A DNA stretch of 64,000 nt from Pontiellaceae bacterium B12219 (GCA_029432795.1 JARNMJ010000018.1:1-64000), one strand, 5' to 3'; counted from the stretch's first letter, positions 52,463-61,953 are shown. Program-made: numbers and translations. Notes: generated by a model not told the origin, from the sequence alone.

Positions 52463-53212
52463 TTATTTCCGAGACGGCGGCACTTTTCCCAGCTCGGCCA
52501 ACACCAGTTTCAGGTCGGTCCAGACCTCTTTTTTCTTCGATGGATCCCGTAAAAGATAAGACGGGTGAAAGGTCGGCATCAGTTTAATGCCGGCATATTC
52601 CTGCCAAACACCGCGCATCCGGGTGATACTCACCGGTTTCCCGAGCAACCCTTCAATGGCGGTTCCACCCAGGCCGACAATCAGTTTAGGTCGAATCAGC
52701 GCAATCTGCTGCCGAAGATACGGCAAACACATTTTCATTTCGTCCTTCACCGGTTTTCGGTTATTCGGCGGACGGCACTTCACCACATTGGCAATATAAA
52801 CGTCCTCCCGCGCGTAGCCCATGGCCTCGATCATTTTATCGAGCAGCTGTCCGGCTTTGCCGACAAACGGACGGCCCTGCATATCCTCTTCCGCACCCGG
52901 GCCCTCGCCGACAAAAAGAATATCCGGCGCATCGCTCTTCCCCTCTCCCGGCACCGTGGTGGTGCGCGCCTGACAGAGGTCACAATTCGTGCAGGTTGAA
53001 ACATGGGCAACGATGGCTTCCAGCGATTGAAAATCGTCCGGAATCGGCACCGCATCAACCACGACTTCCTCCGGCACTTCCGGTTCGGGATCTTTGGCAA
53101 GTGCTTCCAGCACCGCGCGATCGACCTCCAACCGCTGGACGCCTTCATCGCGCTGATACTCGAGATACTTCTCGATATCTTCAATTAATCCGTAATAGGT
53201 GGTTTCCGCCAT
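52463..53212 (-). CDS. udg: Uracil-DNA glycosylase, family 4 (Fe-S)
   Basis: 249 residues. After an N-terminal extension of about 75 residues, CTNCDLCQ and VKCRPPNNR plus further cysteine provide the 4Fe-4S ligands. GEGPGAEEDMQGRPFVG is the uracil-binding motif and TFHPSYLLR the active-site His segment. Removes uracil from DNA. The start overlaps the RluA-type gene's stop by one base (TGATG), so the two are coupled. Confidence 0.93.
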   Translation of the reverse strand: MAETTYYGLIEDIEKYLEYQRDEGVQRLEVDRAVLEALAKDPEPEVPEEVVVDAVPIPDDFQSLEAIVAHVSTCTNCDLCQARTTTVPGEGKSDAPDILFVGEGPGAEEDMQGRPFVGKAGQLLDKMIEAMGYAREDVYIANVVKCRPPNNRKPVKDEMKMCLPYLRQQIALIRPKLIVGLGGTAIEGLLGKPVSITRMRGVWQEYAGIKLMPTFHPSYLLRDPSKKKEVWTDLKLVLAELGKVPPSRK

Positions 53213-54132
53213 CAGCTTTCCCGCAATTCATCCAAAAGTGAGCGCATATCATCAAATAACGGCGCCTCGAAAGAAAGCCTTTTCCCCGATTCCGGGTGAG
53301 TAAATGCCAGCCTTTCCGCATGCAGCATCTGGCGCTCAGGCCTGAGCGGCAGGTGATGTTTTCGCGAACGGCCATAAACCGAATCGCCGACAATCGGGTG
53401 TTTAATATGGGCCATATGCACCCGAATCTGGTGTGTACGGCCTGTTTCAATCTTCACCTGCATCAGCGCACATTCCTCAAACTGTTCCAGACATTGGAAA
53501 TTTGAAATGGCATTTCGGCCGCCCTCTTTCAAGACCGCCTGTTTTTTACGATGCACCGGATGCCGCCCGATCAGCGTCTCAATGCGCCCGCTTTTCGGAG
53601 GGGTTCCCCAAACGAGCGCCAGATAGGCCTTTTCAGTTTCCCGTTGCTTAAACTGACGCTGCAGCTCGGCAATGGCTTTTTCAGATTTACCCACCACCAT
53701 CACCCCGCTGGTTTCCTTATCCAACCGATGCACCAACCCCGCCCGTTCCAGGGTTTGGAAAACCGGGTCGTGAAACAGCAGCCCGTGCAACAGTGTGCCC
53801 GATGGATTGCCAACGGCAGGGTGCACCACCAGCCCCGGCGGTTTGCTCAGCACTAAAACCGCATCGTCTTCATAAAGAATTGTAAGCGGAATATCTTCCG
53901 GGATGGCCACCAGCGGAGCCCGCGGCGGAATTGACCAGCTCACTTCATCCCCGTTTCTCAGCTTGGTATTCGGTTTGCACTTCGCTCCATTCACCGTTAC
54001 CCGCTCGTTTTCGATGAGCGCTTTGCACTGCGATCGGGAGAGATCCGCCTGCGCCGATGCCAGAAACGCATCGAGCCGCATTTTTGCACCCGCACTATCC
54101 ACCACTAAAGTTTGTTGATTCAAATTTTTCAT
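53212..54132 (-). CDS. RluA-family 23S rRNA pseudouridine synthase
   Basis: 306 residues from ATG 54132 (frame extends further, start chosen by family). S4 domain about 15-75 (MRLDAFLASAQADLSRSQ), then the catalytic domain with HRLDKETSGVMV (catalytic Asp). RluD-like length and organisation. Two TTCCA palindromes give FQCLE and FQTLE. Divergent from the CinA-type gene, with only 36 bp between the starts. Confidence 0.9.
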   Translation of the reverse strand: MKNLNQQTLVVDSAGAKMRLDAFLASAQADLSRSQCKALIENERVTVNGAKCKPNTKLRNGDEVSWSIPPRAPLVAIPEDIPLTILYEDDAVLVLSKPPGLVVHPAVGNPSGTLLHGLLFHDPVFQTLERAGLVHRLDKETSGVMVVGKSEKAIAELQRQFKQRETEKAYLALVWGTPPKSGRIETLIGRHPVHRKKQAVLKEGGRNAISNFQCLEQFEECALMQVKIETGRTHQIRVHMAHIKHPIVGDSVYGRSRKHHLPLRPERQMLHAERLAFTHPESGKRLSFEAPLFDDMRSLLDELRES

Positions 54133-54168
54133 AGCTCCAATATGGCCGCTTATTTTGAGGAGCGTACC

Positions 54169-54933
54169 ATGGACATACAAGCGGAACTTATCTCGATCGG
54201 AAATGAATTACTCAGCGGGCAGACGCTGAACACCCATGGACGCGATCTCGGCCAGGCCCTTTCCGAGCTCGGCCTGCGCCTTTCGCGCGACACCACCATC
54301 CCCGACGACATTCCAATCATTGGAAATGCCGTGGAAGACGCCTTCAACCGCGTCGACCTCGTTTTTATGAGCGGCGGCCTCGGCCCGACCACCGACGACA
54401 TCACCCGCGATGCGCTTGCCAAACTGTTCGGCCAGAAGATCGTCATCCATCAACCGACCGTTGAACATCTGAAGGGCTGGTTTGAACAGCGCGGCCGAAC
54501 CATGACCATTGCCGCCACCCGACAGGCGCAGGTTCTCGAAAGTGCCGCCGTTCTTTTTAATTCTGTCGGAGCCGCCCCCGGACAGCGGATTGAAACGGGT
54601 AACGGGAAAGTCCTGTTTGTACTGCCCGGCCCGCCCAACGAATTCAACGCCATTCTTAAAGAAGAGATTATGCCGTGGCTGCAGATTCGTTACGCCGACA
54701 TCAAACCGCAGTTTGTTCGCTTTGTTCAAACCAAGGGAATTGGCGAATCGGATATCGTGACCATTCTCGAAAACGAAAATTTCCAACCTTCGGAAGTCGA
54801 ACTCGGCTTTTACCCCGGACAGGGCAAAGTGAAAATCCGCCTGTCAGCTCAGGCCGAACATGCGGCCAACGTAACCGAAGCCGAGCAAACCCTCAACAAA
54901 CTGCTCGCCGAGCACCTCGACCTTTTCGAATAG
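54169..54933 (+). CDS. cinA: CinA-N/MoeA-like nucleotide-binding protein
   Basis: 254 residues from ATG 54169, preceded by GAGGAG. Starts with ELISIGNELLSGQTLNTH and continues to SGGLGPTTDDITRD near 68, the molybdopterin-binding-fold signature of CinA N-terminal domains. The usual C-terminal amidohydrolase (PncC) half is missing, so this is the short COG1058-type form, probably an ADP-ribose pyrophosphatase-like enzyme. Palindrome at 54311-54325 is read as P-I-I-G. Confidence 0.88.
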   Translation: MDIQAELISIGNELLSGQTLNTHGRDLGQALSELGLRLSRDTTIPDDIPIIGNAVEDAFNRVDLVFMSGGLGPTTDDITRDALAKLFGQKIVIHQPTVEHLKGWFEQRGRTMTIAATRQAQVLESAAVLFNSVGAAPGQRIETGNGKVLFVLPGPPNEFNAILKEEIMPWLQIRYADIKPQFVRFVQTKGIGESDIVTILENENFQPSEVELGFYPGQGKVKIRLSAQAEHAANVTEAEQTLNKLLAEHLDLFE

Positions 54934-54964
54934 AAACAGAACTTCCGGGACAGGCAGAAACAGT

Positions 54965-54994
54965 AAGGACCGAAAAACAGATCGGCCCTTTTTT
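54965..54994 (+). terminator. Probable terminator after the CinA-type gene
   Basis: AAGGACCGA (54965-54973) pairs with TCGGCCCTT (54982-54990) with one mismatch, followed by a short T-run. It lies 20 bp before the convergent rsmB stop. Confidence 0.65.
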
Positions 54995-55014
54995 CAGGAC
55001 CCTTATTTTTCTGC

Positions 55015-56286
55015 CTATTTCTTTCTGAGCAGCGCGGCGAAGGCGCCGTCGGTGCCGGAATCCGGAGGAAAGGCTTTTCCGGTTTTCACGAGGCGGAAAT
55101 CGGGGTTGTCCCGAATCCATTTAGCGACCAGATCTTCATTTTCTTCCGGTTCCAGACTGCAGGTACTGTAGACGATGCGCCCTTTTTCCTTCAGCAGTTT
55201 TGAGCAGGCGGTAAGAATCGCCCGCTGCAAATCAACAATACTCTCCATACGCTCCTGATCGATCCGCCAGCGGGCATCGGCGCGGCGTTTCAGCACCCCG
55301 GTATTCAAACAGGGCACATCCAGCAGAATGGCATCGAATTTCCGATCGCCGAAAACAGACAGTGCTTTCCGGGCATCGCCTTTCACAATTTCGATCCAGT
55401 CGAGCTTGAGACGTTTCTGGTTTTCTTTCAGCACATCAATACGGTCGTCGTGCATATCCATGGCAACCAGCTCGCCGCGGCCATCCATCCGGCCGGCGAT
55501 CATAGCGGTTTTTCCGCCGGGCGCGGCGCAGGCATCGAGCACGGTTTCGCCGGGGCGCGGTGCGAGCAGATCCACCGAAACGGAGGTGGCCGGATCCTGC
55601 ACAGTGAACCAGCCTTCGGTATAGCCGGGTACTTTGCGCACACCGACGCCGCGCGGCAGAATGAGAAAAATCTCTTTATCACTATAAGGATGCATCAGCG
55701 GTTCAATATCCGCTTCGCGCAGTTTATCGATGAATTCGGCGGCATCGACAGTTGATTGCTCAATTCTAAGAATGGTGGCGGGCGGCTCGTTGTTCCATTT
55801 CGCCAGATCAGCGGCGTCTTCTTCGCCATAATTGATTGCCCAGCGGTCCATCAGAAATTTCGGATGCGAAAGTCGGATGTGTACCGGCTGATTTTCCAGA
55901 TCCTTTAATATGCCGGCTTTTTCGCGTTGCGCGCGCCGGAGCACGGCATTGATCATTTTCACCGGGCCGCTTCCTTCGGGACGGCCTTTGGCGGCATTCA
56001 CGGTTTCGTTAATCGCAGCATATTCCTCCACTTTATCCATAAAAAGGAGTTGGTAAAGCCCGACCCAAAGCACGGCCCGGTAAAACAGCTGCGGTTCATT
56101 TTTAAGCCATTTACTTTCCAGCCACTGGAAGATCTCGCGGTTGCGCACCACCCCGTTGACTACTTCGAGAATAAAAGCGTGATCGTCCTTTAATTTAGCT
56201 AACTGGCGGTCCGGGAAGCTCTGGTCTTCCAACCATTGGAATACGATTTCGGCGGCAACGAGCCGGCTGTTTTTCTTTTTCGACAT
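55015..56286 (-). CDS. rsmB: 16S rRNA m5C967 methyltransferase (RsmB/Sun family)
   Basis: 423 residues. An N-terminal NusB-like domain (about 1-140) and SAM-dependent methyltransferase domain with DACAAPGGKTAMIAG near 250, DVPCLNTGVLKRR with the catalytic-loop Cys, and TCSLEPEEN near 380 with the second catalytic Cys. Two palindromes in the NusB-like part encode FQWLE twice (56116, 56227). Convergent with the CinA-type gene. No other rsm gene nearby. Confidence 0.9.
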   Translation of the reverse strand: MSKKKNSRLVAAEIVFQWLEDQSFPDRQLAKLKDDHAFILEVVNGVVRNREIFQWLESKWLKNEPQLFYRAVLWVGLYQLLFMDKVEEYAAINETVNAAKGRPEGSGPVKMINAVLRRAQREKAGILKDLENQPVHIRLSHPKFLMDRWAINYGEEDAADLAKWNNEPPATILRIEQSTVDAAEFIDKLREADIEPLMHPYSDKEIFLILPRGVGVRKVPGYTEGWFTVQDPATSVSVDLLAPRPGETVLDACAAPGGKTAMIAGRMDGRGELVAMDMHDDRIDVLKENQKRLKLDWIEIVKGDARKALSVFGDRKFDAILLDVPCLNTGVLKRRADARWRIDQERMESIVDLQRAILTACSKLLKEKGRIVYSTCSLEPEENEDLVAKWIRDNPDFRLVKTGKAFPPDSGTDGAFAALLRKK

Positions 56287-56583
56287 AAGATTATTTCCTG
56301 TAAATGCCCGCGCACTCTACCTTTTTTTCACCGTTTGGAAAGCCAAACTGCGGCCCACGCAACGGCATCTGCGTTTCCGCCGTGTGGAAACGGATGAACA
56401 AAACCCCAGCTTTTAAGCATTATTTTTTGCGGAAATTTAATTTACATAAAAAGCAAGAGTTCAACCCGCCTTTATGAATCTGCGCAAATTGTCTCCGCAG
56501 AACCGTCTATGGCATACGATCTGCTTTTAATGTCCGCATTAAACTTAAAGTTGATAATAACCTGAATGGGAGTAGTTACCGAA

Positions 56584-57999
56584 ATGAAAACAAAAATGAC
56601 ACCGATTGTATCATGGAGTATATGGGCCGGCGGCCTGTCTCTCGTGATGGGTATAATTACGCGAAACCAGTTGGTCGCGGGATTCAAAGCCGATGAAACC
56701 TTTATGAGCGTAGTCATCGCGTTCGCATTTGCCGCAGGACTCATCATTTCCCTGCTGACGGCGATCAAACTGAATAAAGAGTGGGCCGTACTTACCGACA
56801 TTAAGCACTCCAATAAAATTCCGTCCTCTGGCGATGACTCCGATCTGGTCGGTGTGTTCGCAAAACTTCAGAATTTTAAGGAGCAGGGAGAATCTGTTGA
56901 CCCGCATGCCGCCATTGACAGTTATCATGCCCGGTACAACTCGCGCGTTCGACGCGTTTCCATCATCGCCGCCCTCATTATCTCCATGGGGTTGCTCGGC
57001 ACAGTGGTGGGCTTGATTATTTCGATCTCCGGCTTGGGCAGCATGGTTGAAAATATCGGCCTGTCCAAAACCGGAATGATGGATGCCATGCGCACAACAT
57101 TCTCAGGAATGGGTACTGCATTCTACACCACCTTTTTCGGCGCACTCGGCGGCCTGATTCTGCGCGCGGTTGCGGTTTCGCAACTGAACTCCCTTTCAGA
57201 ACTCTGTTCTGAAGCGGCGGAATATGCGGACAACAAGCTGATTATCAAGGCGGAAAGCAAAGAAAGCGCCATGAACGAGCAGGTTGCCAAGGTCATCAGC
57301 AGCTTCGAAAACATGCAGGTTCAGATTGATTCATTAACCATTAGCATTGCCGCTTCGATTGAAGCCACGATGGCTAAATTCGGCGAATCCATCGAGGCCG
57401 TTGGCCAGCATGCATACAATGCCACGTCGGAAGCTGTCACGGGCATGACCGATCAGATGGGCACCTTCAGCAGCACCATCGAAACCTCCCTCTCGGAATA
57501 CAACGAGCAGATTCTGAAAGCCGGCGAAGATACCCGCGCAGCCATCGGCACGGTTAATGAATCCATTGTGAAATCGGGCGACGAACTGCATGAATGCTTC
57601 AGCGGCCTGAACGATACCATCCATAGAGCCGGCGAAGGCGTAACGGAGTCCTTCGAAGGTCTGAACGGAACGATCGGTGAAGCCGGCGGCAAGGTCACCG
57701 AAGCATTTGACAGTCTGAACGAATCTGTTCATCAGGCCAGCGACACTGTTTCCGGCTCGCTCGCGGACTTCAAACTCGCCGTGGAAGGAACTGCCATCGA
57801 ATTAAATACAGCGGTTGGTGAACTGCACAGTTCAATCAATCAGGCTACCGGTGAAATGGTAACCATGGCGAAAGCTAAAATGGATATCGAAGCACAGGAA
57901 ATTGCCGGACAGCTCTCGCTTGCCGCGAGCTCCATCCAGCAGTTTCTGCAGAAGAAATCCTCAGTAGAAGACGAAGATTCCAATCAGAAGGTGGCGTAA
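56584..57999 (+). CDS. MotA/TolQ/ExbB-like proton channel with a long repeated tail
   Basis: 471 residues from ATG 56584 (GGGAG 10 nt upstream). Four helices: about 5-27, 39-61, 125-150 and 177-199. The third holds SMGLLGTVVGLI and the fourth GTAFYTTFFGALGGL, the signature of ExbB/TolQ/MotA channels. A cytoplasmic tail of about 270 residues follows, with four tandem 18-residue helical repeats (57538-57753; consensus E-x-F-x-x-L-N-x-x-I-x-x-A-G-x-x-V-T). Usual ExbB lacks such a tail; ZorA of Zorya systems has one. Its stop overlaps the next ATG (TAATG). Confidence 0.85.
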   Translation: MKTKMTPIVSWSIWAGGLSLVMGIITRNQLVAGFKADETFMSVVIAFAFAAGLIISLLTAIKLNKEWAVLTDIKHSNKIPSSGDDSDLVGVFAKLQNFKEQGESVDPHAAIDSYHARYNSRVRRVSIIAALIISMGLLGTVVGLIISISGLGSMVENIGLSKTGMMDAMRTTFSGMGTAFYTTFFGALGGLILRAVAVSQLNSLSELCSEAAEYADNKLIIKAESKESAMNEQVAKVISSFENMQVQIDSLTISIAASIEATMAKFGESIEAVGQHAYNATSEAVTGMTDQMGTFSSTIETSLSEYNEQILKAGEDTRAAIGTVNESIVKSGDELHECFSGLNDTIHRAGEGVTESFEGLNGTIGEAGGKVTEAFDSLNESVHQASDTVSGSLADFKLAVEGTAIELNTAVGELHSSINQATGEMVTMAKAKMDIEAQEIAGQLSLAASSIQQFLQKKSSVEDEDSNQKVA

Positions 58000-59210
58000 T
58001 GCGTGCCTCAACCCGTCATGAAGCGCCATCCGACGGCGATGGCATCTTTGAGTCCTTCTCGGACATGGTTCTCTGCACCGTTATCGTGCTGATTACCCTC
58101 GTGGTGGTGCTCGCGCTGAATGTGGTTGAACAGCTCAATGTCTACATCGAGCCGAACCACTTCAGCGGAGGAGCAACCCGCCCCTGGATTTATCTCCAGG
58201 CACAGCAGGCTGATTATTCCAAAACAACAGCCGCAAACCTTTCCTTCGAACGTGCGGTATATGGTGACCAGCCCTTTGTGATGGTCAACCTGTTCAGCCC
58301 TAATTCCGCGAATACGAAAACCAGCGTTGAAGATGGTCTGGTATCCGCAGAAGAAGGCCAGTCGTTCCACGGACAGTACGACCTGACCGCCTTCAATTTC
58401 CTGCAGCTTGCTGCCGGAATTGAGCCGGGGACATTCCCGGTGAACGGCAATCCGACCGCCCTGCTTCTCCCTAAGTTTTCGCATAAAGACATCCTGCTGG
58501 AAACCGGTGTGCCCAATGGCTACACCGCCAAATCCGACAGCGACCTTGCGCTGAAAACCATGGCACTGGCCTGGCCGGTTTATAACCAGCAGCTTTTCCC
58601 GCGCCGAGCCGCAAAGGATTATCTGCATGCCCGCACGAAAATTTTTGTGGAGGTACTGGACTCAACAGAAGACACGCATCGGATCATGATCGGTCATACG
58701 GTGTTCACACTTCCGCAGGATATAGAAAACGGTCGCCTGGGGTGGCTGGCCGGCTTCTCATCCGGCCTCACCGAAGTGGTATATCTCGGCGAAGCCTGGA
58801 GCGATCCGGCGGCACGCACCAATAAACGGATCGAGTTCTTCGAACAGAACGGATTTGAAGAAGCTGCAGCGGCTTACCGTGCCTTCAGTTTCCCTGAAGC
58901 ATTGAATAGCCAGCAACAAACAATGGTTCGTAAATTAGCCAGTATCGGCCCGAATTTAACGCAGGCCCAGCTCGAGAACTATGTCCGTTCGGCTGAAGCC
59001 CAGCAGAATATTTCAAGGGCCATCATCAATGGCGGGGATGCAGGATCTTCGCTTCCGCCATTGCTGGCCCATAAAGATGCGTGGAAGGCCTATACCGAAA
59101 GCTGCATTCAGGCAGAACTCGGCACCACGCCTCCGGCATGGTTGATGAGCGAGTTTCTCGTTCCGCTCGGATTCGACCAGGCAGTGGTTCGCGGACTGCG
59201 CGACAGCTAG
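57999..59210 (+). CDS. MotB/ExbD-like one-helix partner with a novel large periplasmic domain
   Basis: 403 residues: one N-terminal helix (about 20-44) with Asp22 in FSDMVLC at its start, the position of the proton-carrying Asp in MotB, ExbD and ZorB. About 355 residues follow outside the inner membrane with no OmpA/peptidoglycan-binding domain and no recognised fold. Translationally coupled to the channel gene. Together they should form a proton-driven stator-like unit acting on an unknown periplasmic target. A terminator at 59237-59265 closes the pair. Confidence 0.8.
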   Translation: MRASTRHEAPSDGDGIFESFSDMVLCTVIVLITLVVVLALNVVEQLNVYIEPNHFSGGATRPWIYLQAQQADYSKTTAANLSFERAVYGDQPFVMVNLFSPNSANTKTSVEDGLVSAEEGQSFHGQYDLTAFNFLQLAAGIEPGTFPVNGNPTALLLPKFSHKDILLETGVPNGYTAKSDSDLALKTMALAWPVYNQQLFPRRAAKDYLHARTKIFVEVLDSTEDTHRIMIGHTVFTLPQDIENGRLGWLAGFSSGLTEVVYLGEAWSDPAARTNKRIEFFEQNGFEEAAAAYRAFSFPEALNSQQQTMVRKLASIGPNLTQAQLENYVRSAEAQQNISRAIINGGDAGSSLPPLLAHKDAWKAYTESCIQAELGTTPPAWLMSEFLVPLGFDQAVVRGLRDS

Positions 59211-60364
59211 CCGGTCATTCCCGGGAATTCTTCAAGGAGCAGCTCAACTTCGAGCTGCTCTTTTTCTTTGAGCTCGAACAGAAATTTAACCGAATCTCCA
59301 ACGGATTTATTATAAATGATTCGTTCAATATCCTGCTCCGTCTGCACCGGAATTCCATCCACCTGAAGCACCGCAGTGCCGGACTGAAGACCCGCCCGCG
59401 AAGCCGGCGTATTATTCCACACCTGGGAAATCATCACACCTGCTCCATTGAAAATTCCGTCCCGATAGTTTTTTTCGACCGTATAAAATGTCGCCCCGAT
59501 CCACGGCCATTCATGAACGCCCTTTTCAATGATGGACTTCGCCACCACCATCGCCAGATCAGACGGCACCGCAAAAGCAATGCCAACGCCCTTTTGCTGA
59601 TCATCCGTTTTCTTGGCCGTGTTAATCCCGATCAAACGCCCATCCACATCAATCAGCGGTCCGCCGCTGTTGCCCTCATTAATGGCGGCATCGGTCTGAA
59701 TAAAATCTTCATAGGGCAGAATATGAACCTTCCGCCCTTTCTGGCTGACGTGCCCCACCGTAACCGAACTCTGCAGACTAAACGGTGACCCGATCGCAAT
59801 CACAACCTCCCCCACCCGAACCAGATCGGAATCGCCGAATTCAACCGCCGGACAATTGATTCCTTCCCCTTTAATCTTCAACACCGCCAGATCTGTGGCA
59901 CGATCAAAACCGATCAGCTCGGCCGCCATCTTCGTTCCATCATTCAGCACCACGGCCCCGTCGCGCGCGCCCTCAATCACATGCCAGCTCGTAAGCACAT
60001 GGCCGCGCTCATCAATAATCACGCCCGACCCTTCCCCCATCAGCTCCTCGGGAACGTAGCGGTAGTATTTGCGAAACCCGAACAGATCAACCATCTCCTG
60101 ACGTTTCACCGACACTTTCTCCGTGCGGATCACCACCACCGAAGGCATCACTTTCTCCACCGCATCCGCAATCGCATTGCTGTATTCACGGGCAATATTA
60201 GTTCCCTCAATCGGGCGTTGCCGAGGCACAAAACGGGAGTCCGGAATATCCACAAGCTGATGCGAGGGCTCCACTTCTGCACGCCGCCGGCTGATCGCCG
60301 AGAACAGTGCGCTCAAAATCATAAGCCCGCAAAAACCGACCAGCATGATATTTTTCCGGTTCAT
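59207..60364 (-). CDS. HtrA/DegP-type serine protease with PDZ domain
   Basis: 385 residues. N-terminal membrane anchor (about 6-22), trypsin-like domain with catalytic His128 (SWHV), Asp158 (ATDLAVLKI) and Ser233 (NEGNSGGPL), then one PDZ domain (about 285-370). Periplasmic quality-control protease. Its stop codon lies directly on the MotB-like gene's stop (CTAG). The ATG follows directly on the xseB stop, so the gene is read with xseA, xseB. Confidence 0.93.
   Translation of the reverse strand: MNRKNIMLVGFCGLMILSALFSAISRRRAEVEPSHQLVDIPDSRFVPRQRPIEGTNIAREYSNAIADAVEKVMPSVVVIRTEKVSVKRQEMVDLFGFRKYYRYVPEELMGEGSGVIIDERGHVLTSWHVIEGARDGAVVLNDGTKMAAELIGFDRATDLAVLKIKGEGINCPAVEFGDSDLVRVGEVVIAIGSPFSLQSSVTVGHVSQKGRKVHILPYEDFIQTDAAINEGNSGGPLIDVDGRLIGINTAKKTDDQQKGVGIAFAVPSDLAMVVAKSIIEKGVHEWPWIGATFYTVEKNYRDGIFNGAGVMISQVWNNTPASRAGLQSGTAVLQVDGIPVQTEQDIERIIYNKSVGDSVKFLFELKEKEQLEVELLLEEFPGMTG
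59237..59265 (+). terminator. Plus-strand terminator embedded in the HtrA coding sequence
   Basis: GAGCAGCTC (59237-59245) and GAGCTGCTC (59252-59260), followed by five T (59261-59265), all within the antisense 3' end of the protease gene. It ends the MotA/MotB-like operon while coding for the acidic tail of the protease. Confidence 0.7.
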
Positions 60365-60598
60365 CTAGTCCTCCACCTCAAACGGAACCTCTTTCAGCTC
60401 CCCGTCTTTTTTGACGAGCTTCTCAATCTTCTGCTCCACTTCATTCAGTTTTTTGGTGCAGACCTCCACCAGCTTTGAGCCCTCTTCAAAATGTTTAATC
60501 ATTGCCTCCAGACTCAGCTCACCGCTTTCCATCTGGTCCACCAATTCTTCAAGCCGTTCCAGCGACGGTTCAAAACCTGCACTTTTTTTCTCAGCCAT
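60365..60598 (-). CDS. xseB: Exodeoxyribonuclease VII small subunit
   Basis: 77 residues, helical (FEPSLERLEELVDQMESGELSLE type N-terminus, in parts), the standard XseB size and motif. Forms Exo VII with XseA, degrading single-stranded DNA. Its stop is contiguous with the protease ATG, and xseA lies 23 bp upstream. Confidence 0.9.
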   Translation of the reverse strand: MAEKKSAGFEPSLERLEELVDQMESGELSLEAMIKHFEEGSKLVEVCTKKLNEVEQKIEKLVKKDGELKEVPFEVED

Positions 60599-60621
60599 AA
60601 TCTATCTCCCGAAGACGTTCT

Positions 60622-61953
60622 TTACTCTTTTTCCGTAATAGTAGAAATCACTTTTCCATCCGCCAATTGCGTCACCAGCGAATCGCCGGCGTGAACATCG
60701 GCCGCACTCCGAACCACCGAACCGTCCGGTTTACGCGTCAGGCTATAGCCCCGCCCCAGCACCGCCAGCGGATTCAGCATACGCAACTGGTTTTCCAATC
60801 CCTGAAGTTTCTGACGATCCCGCTCGGTCTTCCGCTCCATTTCGTGCCGCAACACCATCCCCAGTTCATCCACCCGTTGATGCGACTGCCGCACCCCCGA
60901 TTCCAGCAGATGCGCCATCCGGACATTGGAACGTTCCAACCGTTGGAACATCGAACGCACTTCCAGCTTCAGCAGATCGCCCATCCGCGTTTCCAGCGAT
61001 TGGATATTCTGCCGATACTGCTTCACCAACGCCGCCGGCTCGCGGAACACATAACTATGCGCCGCCCGATTCAGCCGCAGCCGGAAATCCTGATTCATCG
61101 TTTTCAGGCTCTGCTTTAACCGCCGATTGCAGAGCGAAATCTGATCCTCCAGATCGCCCTTTTCCCGCACCGCCAATTCCGCCGCCGCCGAAGGCGTCGG
61201 TGCCCGCACATCCGCCACAAAATCAGCAATCGTAAAATCAATCTCATGCCCGACCGCCGAAATCACCGGAATGTCCGATTCAAAAATGGCCCGCGCCACG
61301 ACTTCTTCATTAAAACACCACAGATCCTCAATCGATCCGCCGCCCCGCCCGACAATCATCACGTCAATGTCGCCGCGCGTATTCAAATAACGAATCGCTT
61401 TAGCAATGCCCACTTCCGCGCCGGCCCCCTGTACTTTTGCCGGAATCAGCAGAATTCCAAGGTTTGGAAAACGACGGGTGAGTACATTAATAATATCGCG
61501 AATCGCCGCGCCGGTCGGTGAGGTAACCACCCCGATTTTTCTCGGAAGTACCGGCAACGGCTTTTTCCGATCATTGGAAAACAGCCCTTCTTCCGCCAGC
61601 CGGGCCTTCAGCTTTTCGAACTGCTCCTGAAGATTGCCCTTTCCGGCCTCCTCCATTTTGGTGGCAATCAGCTGATACCGCCCGCTCGCCTCGTACAAAC
61701 TCGGACGCGCCAGCATCTGCACCTTGATGCCGTCTTTCGGATGGAATAAAACGGTTGCATTATCCCGCGCAAACATCGCGCACGAAACCGCCGCGCCCGC
61801 ATCCTTCAGCGTAAAATACCAATGCCCGCTCGAATGGACCGTAACGCGCGAAAGCTCGCCCTCCACCCACAGCTCGCCCATAGCGGATTCCAACACCATC
61901 CGCGCCTTGCGGTTGATTTCGGAGACCGAATAGATCTGGCGCTTCTCAGCCAT
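60622..61953 (-). CDS. xseA: Exodeoxyribonuclease VII large subunit
   Basis: 443 residues. N-terminal OB-fold (about 8-100, VEGELSRVTVHSSGHWYFTLKD, in parts) and catalytic domain with TSPTGAAIRDIINVL, GRGGGSIEDLWCFN and AVGHEIDFTIADFVAD. The coiled-coil C-terminal part has a palindrome encoding FQRLE (60934-60948) and a second palindrome at 61455 in the P-N-L-G frame. Operon order ymdB, xseA, xseB, protease. Confidence 0.95.
   Translation of the reverse strand: MAEKRQIYSVSEINRKARMVLESAMGELWVEGELSRVTVHSSGHWYFTLKDAGAAVSCAMFARDNATVLFHPKDGIKVQMLARPSLYEASGRYQLIATKMEEAGKGNLQEQFEKLKARLAEEGLFSNDRKKPLPVLPRKIGVVTSPTGAAIRDIINVLTRRFPNLGILLIPAKVQGAGAEVGIAKAIRYLNTRGDIDVMIVGRGGGSIEDLWCFNEEVVARAIFESDIPVISAVGHEIDFTIADFVADVRAPTPSAAAELAVREKGDLEDQISLCNRRLKQSLKTMNQDFRLRLNRAAHSYVFREPAALVKQYRQNIQSLETRMGDLLKLEVRSMFQRLERSNVRMAHLLESGVRQSHQRVDELGMVLRHEMERKTERDRQKLQGLENQLRMLNPLAVLGRGYSLTRKPDGSVVRSAADVHAGDSLVTQLADGKVISTITEKE

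Noticed and set aside
56584-59210. Complete Zorya defence system
   Set aside because: ZorA/B-like layout only; no ZorC, ZorD or ZorE nearby, and the partner lacks an OmpA-like domain.
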